NCBI GenBank assembly: GCA_024195585.1
Contig: SWBL01000001.1
Span: forward strand, 310,001-374,000
From: Aureobasidium sp. EXF-3400
Taxonomy: Eukaryota > Ascomycota > Dothideomycetes > Dothideales > Saccotheciaceae
Direction of reading: 5' to 3'
DNA length: 64,000 bases
Position numbers and translations under genes: made by a program. The notes beneath the pieces are model-generated. The model was not told the origin of the DNA and made no database searches. It saw only the letters and a list, made by a program, of their open reading frames with translations. Positions 13,318-23,046 of the stretch are shown in pieces (the first letter of the stretch is position 1; each line of letters begins with the position of its first letter).

Positions 13318-13836
13318 AATGACTAGATATTACAATATGTGGTGAGAGAGGAGGAAAGAAGGAGGAAAGACAATTGATAGGCGGAACGGCTGGGAGCGTC
13401 TTCTTTGCGAGGCCGGCGGGAAAGCTGTCGCCAATGATGCAATGATTAGAAATGTCAAAGCGCCCGTCGAAGAATCGCGTCCTTGCAAGTCGATATCCAC
13501 TCTGCTTTCTGGTACCTGATAAGCACGTTGGAAATGCGGCTTGGAAGCGCCGATGCATTCAGCTTACAATGTTTTTTTTTTAAGTTGGTCTGTCCAAACT
13601 AGAGATGGCAAGCACGATGACCCATCGTGATGCATGTTGGCAAAGCTTTCGGCAAGAGCTATCACGGAGGCCGAGAGATGGATTATCACGAAACAGAATA
13701 TACAAAGGTCAAAGAATAAACATGCTGTAGTTGGCAAGTCAACAGAAGCAATTTGTCGTTTGCAAACAGAATCCCATGAAGCTCAGCAGTTGAAGGCTCT
13801 CAAGCTTCAGTTTGCAGCTTGTGACAATGACATGAC
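13318..13836. promoter_or_regulatory. Divergent intergenic region MCR1 / coilin-like gene
   Basis: These 519 bp between two divergent start codons hold a T-run at about 13572-13582 and no recognisable gene. Both promoters should lie here. Confidence 0.45.
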
Positions 13837-16339
13837 ATGGAGATAAGCAAAGCAAACGCCGGCACGTCCATGTCCAACTTTTCGCAAGACAGCGACCGTG
13901 ACTCTGACAAAGTCGTCGCAATGAGGATACGATTGCAGGTGCTCAGGCATCAACTGCCGCCGACCAAGGTGCTGTGGAAGGTCGATGCTGCCATCACCAC
14001 GGCCGAGCTGCTCACTCAGATCAGCGACTTTTTCCCTCTAGAATCCGAAGGTTGGGGTCTGGAGGATTACGCTGTCCACCTTGGTGGCTATGAGTTGTTG
14101 CACTTTCAGCAGTTGGGCGACATTCTGAAGGAAGATGATGAGATTGTGTAAGTAACCCATCTTCTGACTTGCTGCAACACGTTACTGACTGCTACGTAGA
14201 ATCCAACCCTTACAGACCAACGACATTCGCGCCAGAAATCTCTCAGGCCGACACCAAATCTCAAGGGACGGCAGACACCTCGTCGACGGAATCGCTTTCG
14301 GCCGACCTCTATTACGCGCACCAGCCCACGCTCCCATCCACATCCCTCCTCGCAAACGCGCCAGATTAGACCCCTCCCTAGAAGAGTCAGATGCCGCTCT
14401 ACAACTGGGCGACTACGAAGTAACCCCCGCCGATCCAGAACCCCGTCTGCGAAGCAAGACTCAGAAGCATGTCACCTTCAGCCCTGAATTCCTACAAGCC
14501 GACTACGACGATAATGGCGACATAGTCTTCGACGACTACGACGATGAGGATGACGATGAGGACGACGACGATTTTGAGCTTCCTTCCGACGACGACTTGG
14601 ACGATGAACAAGATACAAACATGAAGCTGCTCGAAGACGTTGATCAGAATTCGGCTTCCACCGACCAAGAGTCGTCGAGCGACGATGACAGCGAGGACAG
14701 TTCTGACTCCGACGACGAGTCTAACGGCAGCGATAGTGATGCTCCCTCAGAAGAGCCCATCAACAAGGGCAGCAGCTCTGTCGAAGCACTTGTCGCCCAA
14801 CAGCCTACCACCGCTCAACCCACCAAGCAGGCTCCCGTGAAACAAGCTCCCCCTAGTGATGGCAAGCAGCGAACTCGTGCTAGGAACCGACGCCGCCGTG
14901 ATGCAAAGAAGCTCGCCTGGCTCAAGTCCAAGGGTCAACTTCCTGCAACTGCAAACCGTCAGGATCTGAAGAAATGGAGAGAGGACAATGATGAAGGTCA
15001 TGTTTCTGCTTCGGAATCCGATTCGGACGATGAATCTTCCAGTTCCGATTCTAGTGACAGCTCCGACTCCGATTCAGACTCAGAACCTGAAATTGAGGAG
15101 ACCGTGAAAGCTGCTCCACCTGCGGTCAAGAAGGCAGTGCCCATGGTTCCACGACAACTACAGGTCAAGCCGAAGGCAAAGAAGCCTCTGACAGACAACA
15201 AATCCGAAGAATTTACCCAAAAGAGAGAGGCACTCCTAGCCGCCCTACAATCCGGCGGTGTCGAGATCAACCACGATCTATCGAAACCCCCAGGGGATGC
15301 TATCATGAACGAAGCCAGTCCTGACACCGTCCCTGCTAGCGAGAAAAACACTCCGCAACCAGAAGCTCGTAGAGCCAGGCTCGATCTCGCAAGCTCCAAC
15401 CGCCTTCTGTTCAACTCTCTTGGTGTTCGCGCACCCAAGAACGACGCTGATAGACAACGTCTGCAAGCCAAACTCGCCGCACAAACCACACGCAAGCCAG
15501 TCACAAAACCCACCACTCCCGCTGCTCCCATTGAAGAACCCGCGCCTGCAGAAGAGGAGGAAGGTTCCACCGATGCTGATGCCTGGAAGTCTAAGATCTC
15601 CCTTTCCGCTGTCGAATGTGCACCAGGACAAGAAGAGTATTACTATTCCACTCCACCATTCCCATTCTACCAGCGCTGGGACCCCAGTCAACGAACCAAA
15701 AAGCGCAAACGCGGCTCTCAAGCTTTCGATTCCTCCTTACTGCAACGCACCGAGGACGAAGTCGACAACAGCTACAGCGAATACTACAATGAAGGCGCTA
15801 ATGGAGACGCCCTCAACTATGGCGACGACGAAGACGAAACCGCTGGTGCAGCCCAAGAAACCGATCAAGAAGCAGCCACCGCCCAACTCCTCGCCGAATC
15901 CTCAGATGCAGCCGACTTGCCGCCTCTACCATCTGATCTCTCCCTCCTACCCCCCTTGACTGACGAAACCACTATCCCTGGCGCCATCATCACGTTTACG
16001 CAGTTCGAAGTTTCAGCCGCCACTAACTGGGCACCTGCCATGTCTCCCATTCGCACTGCATCCATCATACACGTTTCCGAAACCAAGAGTTTAGGATTGC
16101 AATTGGCGAAACGCGATATCCCTGGTAGAAAATACGATAGTCAAGGAAGAAGGTTGTTTGACAAGTTTGAGATGATTGTTGGTGATGAAGAGGATGAGGA
16201 TGCTGATGATGGGTTTGTAGAGGTTGAGCTGTATGAGTTGATTGATCCGAGACTTTTGAAGGCTGCTGAAGAAGGTGAGAAGGGTGTTGTGGAGGAAGAG
16301 AGTAATGGTCAGGTTGCTGAGATTGAGGTTGCTTTGTGA
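13837..16339 (+). CDS. Coilin-like nuclear protein
   Basis: Two exons (13837-14147, 14200-16339) with a 52 bp intron encode 816 aa. The N-terminal domain (about 29-135) begins MRIRLQVLRHQLPPTKVLW and continues after the intron into VIQPLQTNDIRARN and SGRHQISRDGRHLVDG. I read this as a ubiquitin-like fold similar to the coilin N-terminus. The middle is very acidic (poly-Asp/Glu near 200-240; Ser/Asp runs near 245-300 and 375-410) with basic blocks (RARNRRRRDAKKLAWLK), typical of nucleolar or Cajal-body proteins. The C-terminal 150 residues (IPGAIITF through ELIDPRLLKAA) resemble the Tudor-like domain of coilin, which ends in an ELIDPRL motif. A role in snRNP or nuclear-body organisation is inferred. 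ATG 13921 (M29) is an alternative start. Confidence 0.65.
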
Positions 16340-17265
16340 GCATGGATGGTATGCAACAAGCTATAATACAAAACCCACAACATGATCGATGTTCTGCTCT
16401 GCCATCTGCTCAAAACAATGTTGATCAGAGTAAAAGTGAGATCGCTTTCACCTACGCAACAGCTGCAATGTACCTCTTATCTCTACCTTCCTCAAACATA
16501 TCGACAGGTCACCTCTCTTTCCTCGAAAACACTTCAGCTGCGTGAAAGCAGACAGGGAAAATTGGCATGAGATAAGGTGTATTCTCACATCTGTCTCATC
16601 ATTGCCAAATCGTGTAGTTACATTTGGGTTCTGCAGTTTGTAAGGTCTCGGAAAATGATAAGCAGGGTTTGATGGACTAAAAATTGGGTTTCTACGGAAT
16701 GATATAAAAAGATGTTCTAGGCTCTTCATGGGCACATTCACGGACTCGGTATTTCCGTGATTCTTGCTTATAACTCTGTACTCCAGGGAACAAGATGGTG
16801 TAGACTAGAGTGTACAGAGGGAAGCATTGTAGAATCTAGACTAGATGTGATATCAAACGCACTGACCAAACAAGTCCACCAGGTTGATCAAGCACAGTAA
16901 GTTACACAAGGTCTATCAAACCAGTTCACGGGATTGATGAAGGACAGCACACACACACACACACACTGATACAGAAGGATTCAAGGATCTACAAAGGATT
17001 TGTCAAAATGCCGCGCGGCGTGGTCTAATATCGTTAAGAGCTGAAAGTCTAATTAAGATAGAGAAAAGCATTCGTCATGTCCGGACCCCCATTCCGATGC
17101 CATTGAGAACGCCGTTCATGTCATGCAATACAATGCTTCGACTGCAAAGTAAAAAAGGTATCCGCTAAGAGTGTATCATGTACAGAAGAAGAGAATGAAG
17201 AAAAAGGAGAATATTAAGAGAGGTCGTTATCCAGGTATGAGGAGGATAGTTGGAAGATGGAGATT
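16340..17265. other. Convergent intergenic region with a CA microsatellite
   Basis: The interval lies between the 3' ends of the coilin-like gene and the GH79 gene. It holds a short CA dinucleotide run at about 16948-16966 and no convincing coding frame. Confidence 0.5.
16948..16966. repeat. (CA)n microsatellite
   Basis: About nine uninterrupted CA units in a non-coding, tail-to-tail interval. Confidence 0.9.
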
Positions 17266-19146
17266 CTAGGACATCAAGATGCACACCAGGGCGACCATGA
17301 CGGCAGCAAGGATGGTCTTATCCGTCAGCATGATGGTCTTTGAGCTCGATGATTTCGCTGTTGCACTGGCGCTGGCACTAGCGGCGCTGCCTGATGCTGC
17401 TGCTGCTGCGACGCCTCCTGCCAATGTTGATGCGGGTGATGCGGATGTACTCACTGTGGGTGTTGCGCCGCTAGTGCTGGCGCTGGAGGTGTGGCCGCCC
17501 TTTCCGGAGCTCGAGCCTGAGCGTCCAGAGCCGGACGAGGTGGAGTTGGCAACCTCGACGGCGACTGAACCCAGGCGAGCGCCGAAGTGAGCAATGACGG
17601 CCTCGGAGTCGCGAACAGTGATTGTTGCGGCACCGCTGCTGTCGAGGACGACAGTTTGGCCACTCTGATCTTGAGCAGTGCTGACGCTACCGATGCTGTC
17701 ACTCTCGAAGCTGAGACCGTTCCAGGTGACATTGTGGATGGTATCAGCACCATCAGCTGTCAAGTATGACAGGAACAGGGTTTCGCCCTTGAGGTCGGGA
17801 AGTGAGATAGTGAAGTCGATGCTGCCCTTGTCGGTAGCAGATGCGTTGACTTGTTGAGCGTTGATAATAACCAATGAAGCGAGATCATCGTTGGCATAAG
17901 CGGCATAGGCACGGACGTAAGAGTTCTCAGTAGCCAACGAGGCGAGTCTGGTAGTACCATTGCCCGAACCGATCAGCTGGGCCATAGCAGCCATAGCGTA
18001 GTAACTGGGACGAACGTTGGCAGCCTCTCCGTTCATGAAGATGGGTTGCCAGGGAGAAGCGTACGAGTTGTCGGTCATGTGCATCTCGACAGAGGAGATG
18101 TTGAGGGTAGCGCCATAGCAGTAGAAGTTGAGGAACCAAAGAGCAGCTCCAAAAGTGTTGCTGACGTTGCCCAGACCAATAGGTCCGACATTGGCCATCT
18201 CGCGAAGGTTGTAAGGGATGCCGGTAGATTGAGCGTATTCGATCTCGGTTGTCCAATACTTGAATTGGTCCTCGGTTCTGTCAAAGTCCATCATGATGTT
18301 CAAAGTGATGTCGTAAGTGGAGACATCGACAAAGTAGAAGTAGTCATGCTGGTTCCAAGACGAGAGATAGGTAGTACCGTTGACGTTGGCGGAAATTCCT
18401 TCAGTGGCCAGGTTGCTGAGGGTGAAGGTTGTGCCGATTGTTGAGGCGGTCTGGGCAGCCTCAAAGAAGTCGCAATCCATGTTTCTGGGCTTCAGGACGT
18501 TGTTGCACACCGACTCTGCTCTTTCTAACCACTGCTGGGTGTAGACCTGGCCATTCCATGTGCCGTTTCTCATCTGCTGCCAGCCTTGCAAATAAAGATC
18601 TGGTTCGTTACCAATCTCGAAAGAGTAAAGCGAAGTGTTGTTGAGACCATCGACGACTGCAGCCGCTGCTTCGTCGATCTTGTCAAGAGCATCACCCATG
18701 TCGTAAGCCATGTTCAGCTGAAAGGTGACGGGCATGCCCTTGGGGAAGCGCTCAAGAGCCTGAAGATAACCGGGTCCGAATACTGTTCCATCTGCAGGGA
18801 CGGGGTTAGATTCTTCCTGGTTGGGGTTCTTCCCAAGACTGAAGCCAGTGTGAGAAGCATCCCAGACCATGTGGTCACCAGTGTTGCCACCAAGTCTGAG
18901 GTGAGGAGGTGCGCCCGAGTAATTTGTGAGATGTTGGAGGAGATTGATGGAGAGTTGATTAGGTGTGTTTCCACCAGTGAAGGAAAACAAGTTGGAAGGT
19001 TCAATTCCGAGTCCAGCGAACGAAGGTCCAACAACTTGCGAGAGGCCAGAAGCTGCAGGCGCGTTGGAAGCCGGTGTTAGGGAGATAGAGACTGCATGTG
19101 CGATAGTAAAGCACGAAGCCGATAGTAGTAGTGAATTGATAGCCAT
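17266..19146 (-). CDS. GPI-anchored GH79-family glycoside hydrolase (beta-glucuronidase-like)
   Basis: A single exon of 626 aa from ATG 19146. An upstream in-frame ATG would place 28 residues before the signal peptide, so I reject it. A signal peptide (about 1-20) leads into a TIM-barrel domain with HLRLGGNTGDH. The probable acid/base is Glu181 in GNEPDLY and the probable nucleophile Glu316 in LREMANV. Family members cleave terminal beta-glucuronic acid from plant arabinogalactan or proteoglycans. A beta-sandwich region follows (about 440-540), then a Ser/Ala/Thr-rich stalk and a hydrophobic C-terminal tail (ILAAVMVALVCILMS), the signature of a GPI attachment signal. The enzyme would thus sit on the wall or membrane. 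Several N-x-S/T sites are present. Substrate choice within GH79 cannot be read from sequence. Confidence 0.88.
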   Translation of the reverse strand: MAINSLLLSASCFTIAHAVSISLTPASNAPAASGLSQVVGPSFAGLGIEPSNLFSFTGGNTPNQLSINLLQHLTNYSGAPPHLRLGGNTGDHMVWDASHTGFSLGKNPNQEESNPVPADGTVFGPGYLQALERFPKGMPVTFQLNMAYDMGDALDKIDEAAAAVVDGLNNTSLYSFEIGNEPDLYLQGWQQMRNGTWNGQVYTQQWLERAESVCNNVLKPRNMDCDFFEAAQTASTIGTTFTLSNLATEGISANVNGTTYLSSWNQHDYFYFVDVSTYDITLNIMMDFDRTEDQFKYWTTEIEYAQSTGIPYNLREMANVGPIGLGNVSNTFGAALWFLNFYCYGATLNISSVEMHMTDNSYASPWQPIFMNGEAANVRPSYYAMAAMAQLIGSGNGTTRLASLATENSYVRAYAAYANDDLASLVIINAQQVNASATDKGSIDFTISLPDLKGETLFLSYLTADGADTIHNVTWNGLSFESDSIGSVSTAQDQSGQTVVLDSSGAATITVRDSEAVIAHFGARLGSVAVEVANSTSSGSGRSGSSSGKGGHTSSASTSGATPTVSTSASPASTLAGGVAAAAASGSAASASASATAKSSSSKTIMLTDKTILAAVMVALVCILMS

Positions 19147-19727
19147 GGTGTATGGTATGCAAGATGTGGAATGCCTGACAAACAAACGAAGGTTATGCAA
19201 AGAAAACAAGAAGCGACAGAAAGCAACCACTGCTCTATTAAATCTGATATTGAAAGAAAACGCGGCGACGGTCGTCTACTAAAGTGCTCGTCCGGCCCTG
19301 CCACAATCAAGATCGGGATAGGGCACGGACTTAATATTGAATTGGTGACGTCTATGGGGCTCCTCACAATCCTGTCTGCCAGCCGTCTCCCGCATCTCAA
19401 CTGTGCAAAAACGCTCATGTTGAGTGGAGTCAAGACCGTCAATTCTCCTTGTTAGCTAGGCGCCACGCAACCACTGAATTTGGAAGCGTCATACCCTGAC
19501 TCTTCATGGTCGTTTGCCGACATACGTCGATCATTCCGGGATCGCGATCCGTGTACCTGAAACTTGATTTACGCGTGTATGCACAGCAGCACATGCGCGC
19601 ACTTTGTTTGCCGGGCCTCCGCATGTGTCAAACCAAGATGCTCATCGCTCGAGCGCCCTGCTTGGAAGTTGGCAGAATTTGGTCCCAAGCAAGATCTCGT
19701 GCTGTGCTACCATGGTCCCGTGATCCT
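19147..19727. other. Intergenic: GH79 promoter and 3' end of GT8 gene
   Basis: These 581 bp lie between the GH79 start and the stop of the next minus-strand gene. No coding frame or RNA gene is convincing. Confidence 0.45.
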
Positions 19728-20992
19728 CTATCTCATTTCCAAGATGTATATGCATATATTGCCTGCGCCTATTTCCTTGATCCGCGGCTCATCTAAAGTT
19801 TGTGTTAATATAACGTGAAAGCCACGCCACAGACCTTCTGCTGAACTGTTAGAGAAGAAAATTCTTATAGGGCTTTCGCATGTTGCACGTACCCCTCTGC
19901 GCTCTTCAAAATCTGCGTACAACCAATTCCAAGCATCCCGGTTACGACAGTCCTTGTGCGCTGAACCCGGCATAGTGTCACAAGTTGGCTGCGTCTTATA
20001 GAGGATCTCTCTCGTTACAGGGAACCACGGTTTTGGGCGCGGCCAGTCTGAAAAGTGAACGAGCTTCGTCTGGTTCAGTACTCTGTCGGGATCCCAGGTT
20101 TCGCCTTCGTCCAGATACTTGTGGTGGGATTTCAGACGAAACTCTCCAGACACAACCCAGTGCTCATTTGGCAGGATCATTGCGCTTCCGGCGTAAAGGT
20201 CGTTTATGACTTCCATGTCGTAGAATTCATCTGTCGATGGTCGATTGAACATGCTCTTCATTACACGTTTGAACTCCTCCATGGATGGCTTGATCAGTAG
20301 AATCGCTGAGGAGATTGTGTCGGGATCGGGAAGCCAGTATGCATGCGGCGCCACCACAGGGTGGTCTGGCAATAAGAAGAGCTCATCCAGGGACTATAGT
20401 TCGTAGGACAATCAGACGGGCCCTGACAGCAGATCAAGGCGGTACTTGTTCAACACACCTTCAAGATTGTAGCGTCCGAATCCAAGCTCAAGACTCTGTC
20501 GTACTGTGTTTGTTTGAATGCCAACAGCTTGGTGAAACTCTCAGCCCATGTGCCATCTCCTGATTCGGTCATTTGAGGCCTGACTGGTACGATGTGAACT
20601 TTGTAGTCATCTTGTGCCTGTCTTAGGAATATGCTCTCCCACGTAGACGGCTTCGGGTATAATTCCCATTGCTGGGGATATAACAAGACACGGTCTGCCT
20701 TGCTGCCAAGTCGGTGCAAAGACTCAAACATCATCAAGCTGTTGCAGAGATATTCCTTGTCAGTGACATACTGGACGTAGGCGAATCGCGTCCAGTCAAT
20801 GCCATCATTTGACTCTTCACCGACCGGAGTGACATGCAATGGCTCAAACGTGTGGCGAACAGGTGCTCGCGGAGGGGGTCTTAGCAGTCGCACCAAAAGA
20901 TATATGCCTGCAGCAAATAGTATCCATTGCCAAAGTGTTCTTGAACGAAGCGTCCTCTTCAGAGCGTGTGAATTGGCTTCAAAGCTCATCAC
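19728..20992 (-). CDS. Type II membrane glycosyltransferase, GT8/Gnt1-like
   Basis: Two exons (20992-20459, 20393-19728) with a 65 bp intron encode 399 aa. A short basic cytosolic tail precedes one membrane segment at about 22-37 (WILFAAGIYLLVRLL), the layout of Golgi type II transferases. The catalytic part has YVTDKEYLCNSLMMFESL, then LLAFKQTQYDRVLSLDSDA with a DxD metal motif at Asp171-Ser-Asp173. Downstream are a glycogenin-like SSAILLIKPS segment and a VHFSDWPRPKPW block. It most resembles fungal proteins annotated as glucose N-acetyltransferase 1 (GlcNAc transfer to mannan). GT8 assignment is firm, the donor and acceptor are not. It lies in the same orientation as its GH79 and rhamnonate dehydratase neighbours. 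Confidence 0.82.
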
Positions 20993-21372
20993 AGTACACT
21001 AATCAGTTGTATGTGGAAGTATTCGATGGGAGAGTTGTAGACTTGACAATCATATTCTCAGGTTTGTTAAATCGCAGAGATGTGAGGAGGAGGGCTTCGG
21101 GGGCTTCGGACCGAGTCCTTGGCTGACGAAACAGGCATAGATCTTCCTCCAGTATGACTATAACCATTATAATCACCAGCAGTGACTGGAAATGTTTTGT
21201 ATTGTCACTGTGCTCATACATGCTGGAGGTTGGTTGTGAAATTGTTGCATGATAGATTATCTAGCCTATGCCAACCACCAAACTCCGAAATGCCTCAAGT
21301 CGTCTCCCGTTCATGTGCTTTCATGTGTATAGTGTCTATGCAGTTTACTGTCCGTGTATCGGTCGTGAGCAC
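20993..21372. other. Intergenic: GT8 promoter region
   Basis: 380 bp between the GT8 start codon and the stop codon of the rhamnonate dehydratase gene. Nothing else is recognised. Confidence 0.45.
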
Positions 21373-22700
21373 TTAGGACGACTTCTCGTTCTGAATGCCA
21401 TCTGGAATAGTAGGATCTGCCAACGATTTTGATGGAGCAGGGTTGAGGATACCAGCAGCATCTATCAGAGGAGCAGAAGGATTGATCTCGAGACCAAATC
21501 CAGGCTTGTCCAACACGGACACATCGAGATAACCCTTCTCGGGAATGGGCTCGTTGAGGAAAAGGTTTCCGAATACAGGAAGAACCGACTGACCGTCAGG
21601 AGAGTTGGCGAGGTATTCCTGGAATGGCGAATTCGTTTGAGAGACAACAAAGTGGTAACTGTAGGGGCCGCTTGCATGGGGAACGACGGGGATGTCATAT
21701 GCAGCAGCCTGAGCTGAGACCTTGAGCAGTTCAGTCAAACCGCCAAGCCACATAACATCAGGCTGTAGAATATCGATATGACGGCCCTCGATAAGCTTGC
21801 GGAAACCATATCTTGTGTACTCGTGCTCGCCGGTAGTGAACTTGATAGTAGGGTGGGCACGCTTCAGGAGAGCATGACCGTCAAAGTCATCAGGGGAAAG
21901 AGTCTCTTCCCACCAGTTAATGTTGAGATGCTTGCACTTCTCGGCAAGCTCGATGGTGTATGGCACGGTCAGACTCATCCAGCAATCGACCATGAGTGGG
22001 AAGTCTGGACCGACACTCTCGCGCATTTTTGTCAGGTATTCAATGTTCTTTCTCAATCCCTCGAAGCCCTCGGCGGCGCTGTATGGGAGGGCGACCTTGG
22101 CACCGAAGAAACCCATCTTCTTAGCAGCAGACGGTGCGGGACCGGTGCAGTAGAAGTTGAGTCTGTCTCTTGTTGTGCCACCAATCATCTTGTATACGGG
22201 TTCGTTTCTGATCTTGCCTAGCAAGTCCCAAACAGCCAGATCGATCACGGAGATAACAGCCAGCGGTAGACCCTTTCGTCCGTAAAACATAGATGCTCGG
22301 TACATTTGGTCGAAGAGGAGGTTGGTATCGCGAGGGTCTGGTGTTCAATGTCAGTAACCACATTACGATGAATGTGCAGTAGGGACTCACCAGCGCCAAT
22401 TAGGAACCTGTTGAAGTGCTCGGCAACCAGCCAGCATGCTGGCGGCCCACCGAAACCAGTAGCAAAGCCCTTCTTGCCATCGGTAGACTCAATCTCGACG
22501 CAGAAAGAACCAAGGACGTTGATACCAAAGTCAGTTCGTGATTTGCGGTACTTGTCGTAACCTGACATGGGAGTAGCAATCTTGGAGTCAATCAGCCAAT
22601 GGCCGCCCTTGACGTTGTGGTAGTCACCGCCAGAACCAACGCCCTGGATGACGAAGGTCTTGACGGCCTTGATGGTAGGAAAGCTGTTGACAGAAGCCAT
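21373..22700 (-). CDS. LRA3: L-rhamnonate dehydratase (enolase superfamily, MR type)
   Basis: Two exons (22700-22391, 22337-21373) with a 53 bp intron encode 424 aa. It removes water from L-rhamnonate to give 2-keto-3-deoxy-L-rhamnonate, the third step of the non-phosphorylated fungal L-rhamnose pathway. The N-terminus has the family's GGDYHNVKGGHWLID and IATPMSGYDKYRKSR elements. Metal ligands are visible: Asp at about 221 (MVDCWMS), Glu at about 247-248 (WWEETL) and Glu at about 274 (TTGEHEY). The His/Asp catalytic pair is also present: Asp at about 297 (LQPDVMWLGG) and His at about 324 (VPHASGPYSYH). The C-terminal VLDKPGFGLEIN is typical. It is divergent from a Zn2Cys6 regulator 346 bp away, suggesting pathway-specific control. 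Confidence 0.93.
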
Positions 22701-23046
22701 GATGGTTGTGTACAGCTAATGAATGCGAGAGATCAGGGGCAGGGAGTGGACGAGCGAGGAAAGAGGAGTCTAAGTTTAGGCTCTGGTCTTGGGAAAGGCA
22801 TGGTTATATGCCGACGACGGGCGAGCATGCTTCCCTCGGCACGTGTATGAACAGACAGTATCCGCCAGCATCTCCTACGAAAGGTGCTGCGACCGGTGCA
22901 AACATGTCGCGGCATCGGCTTTGACAGACAATGATGTCCCGGACGAAGTCACAAGCTTGGACCTTGCTGTCGAAGAAGCGGGGCAGCTCAGCACAAACAA
23001 AAGCCTTCTCGGTCCCCATCCCTCCGAAGCCTCTGCTCTTTTGACC
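22701..23046. promoter_or_regulatory. Bidirectional promoter region LRA3 / Zn2Cys6 regulator
   Basis: The start codons of the two divergent genes are 346 bp apart. Visible candidate sites are a palindromic CACGTG at 22840-22845 and a GCGGGG at 22978-22983 that fits the SYGGRG consensus of the carbon-catabolite repressor CreA. There are also scattered CCG/CGG triplets, as bound by zinc-cluster factors. All are short motifs that occur by chance and are unproven here. Confidence 0.45.

Noticed and set aside
19147..19230. 28-residue N-terminal extension of the GH79 protein
   Set aside because: It would bury the clear signal peptide that starts at 19146.
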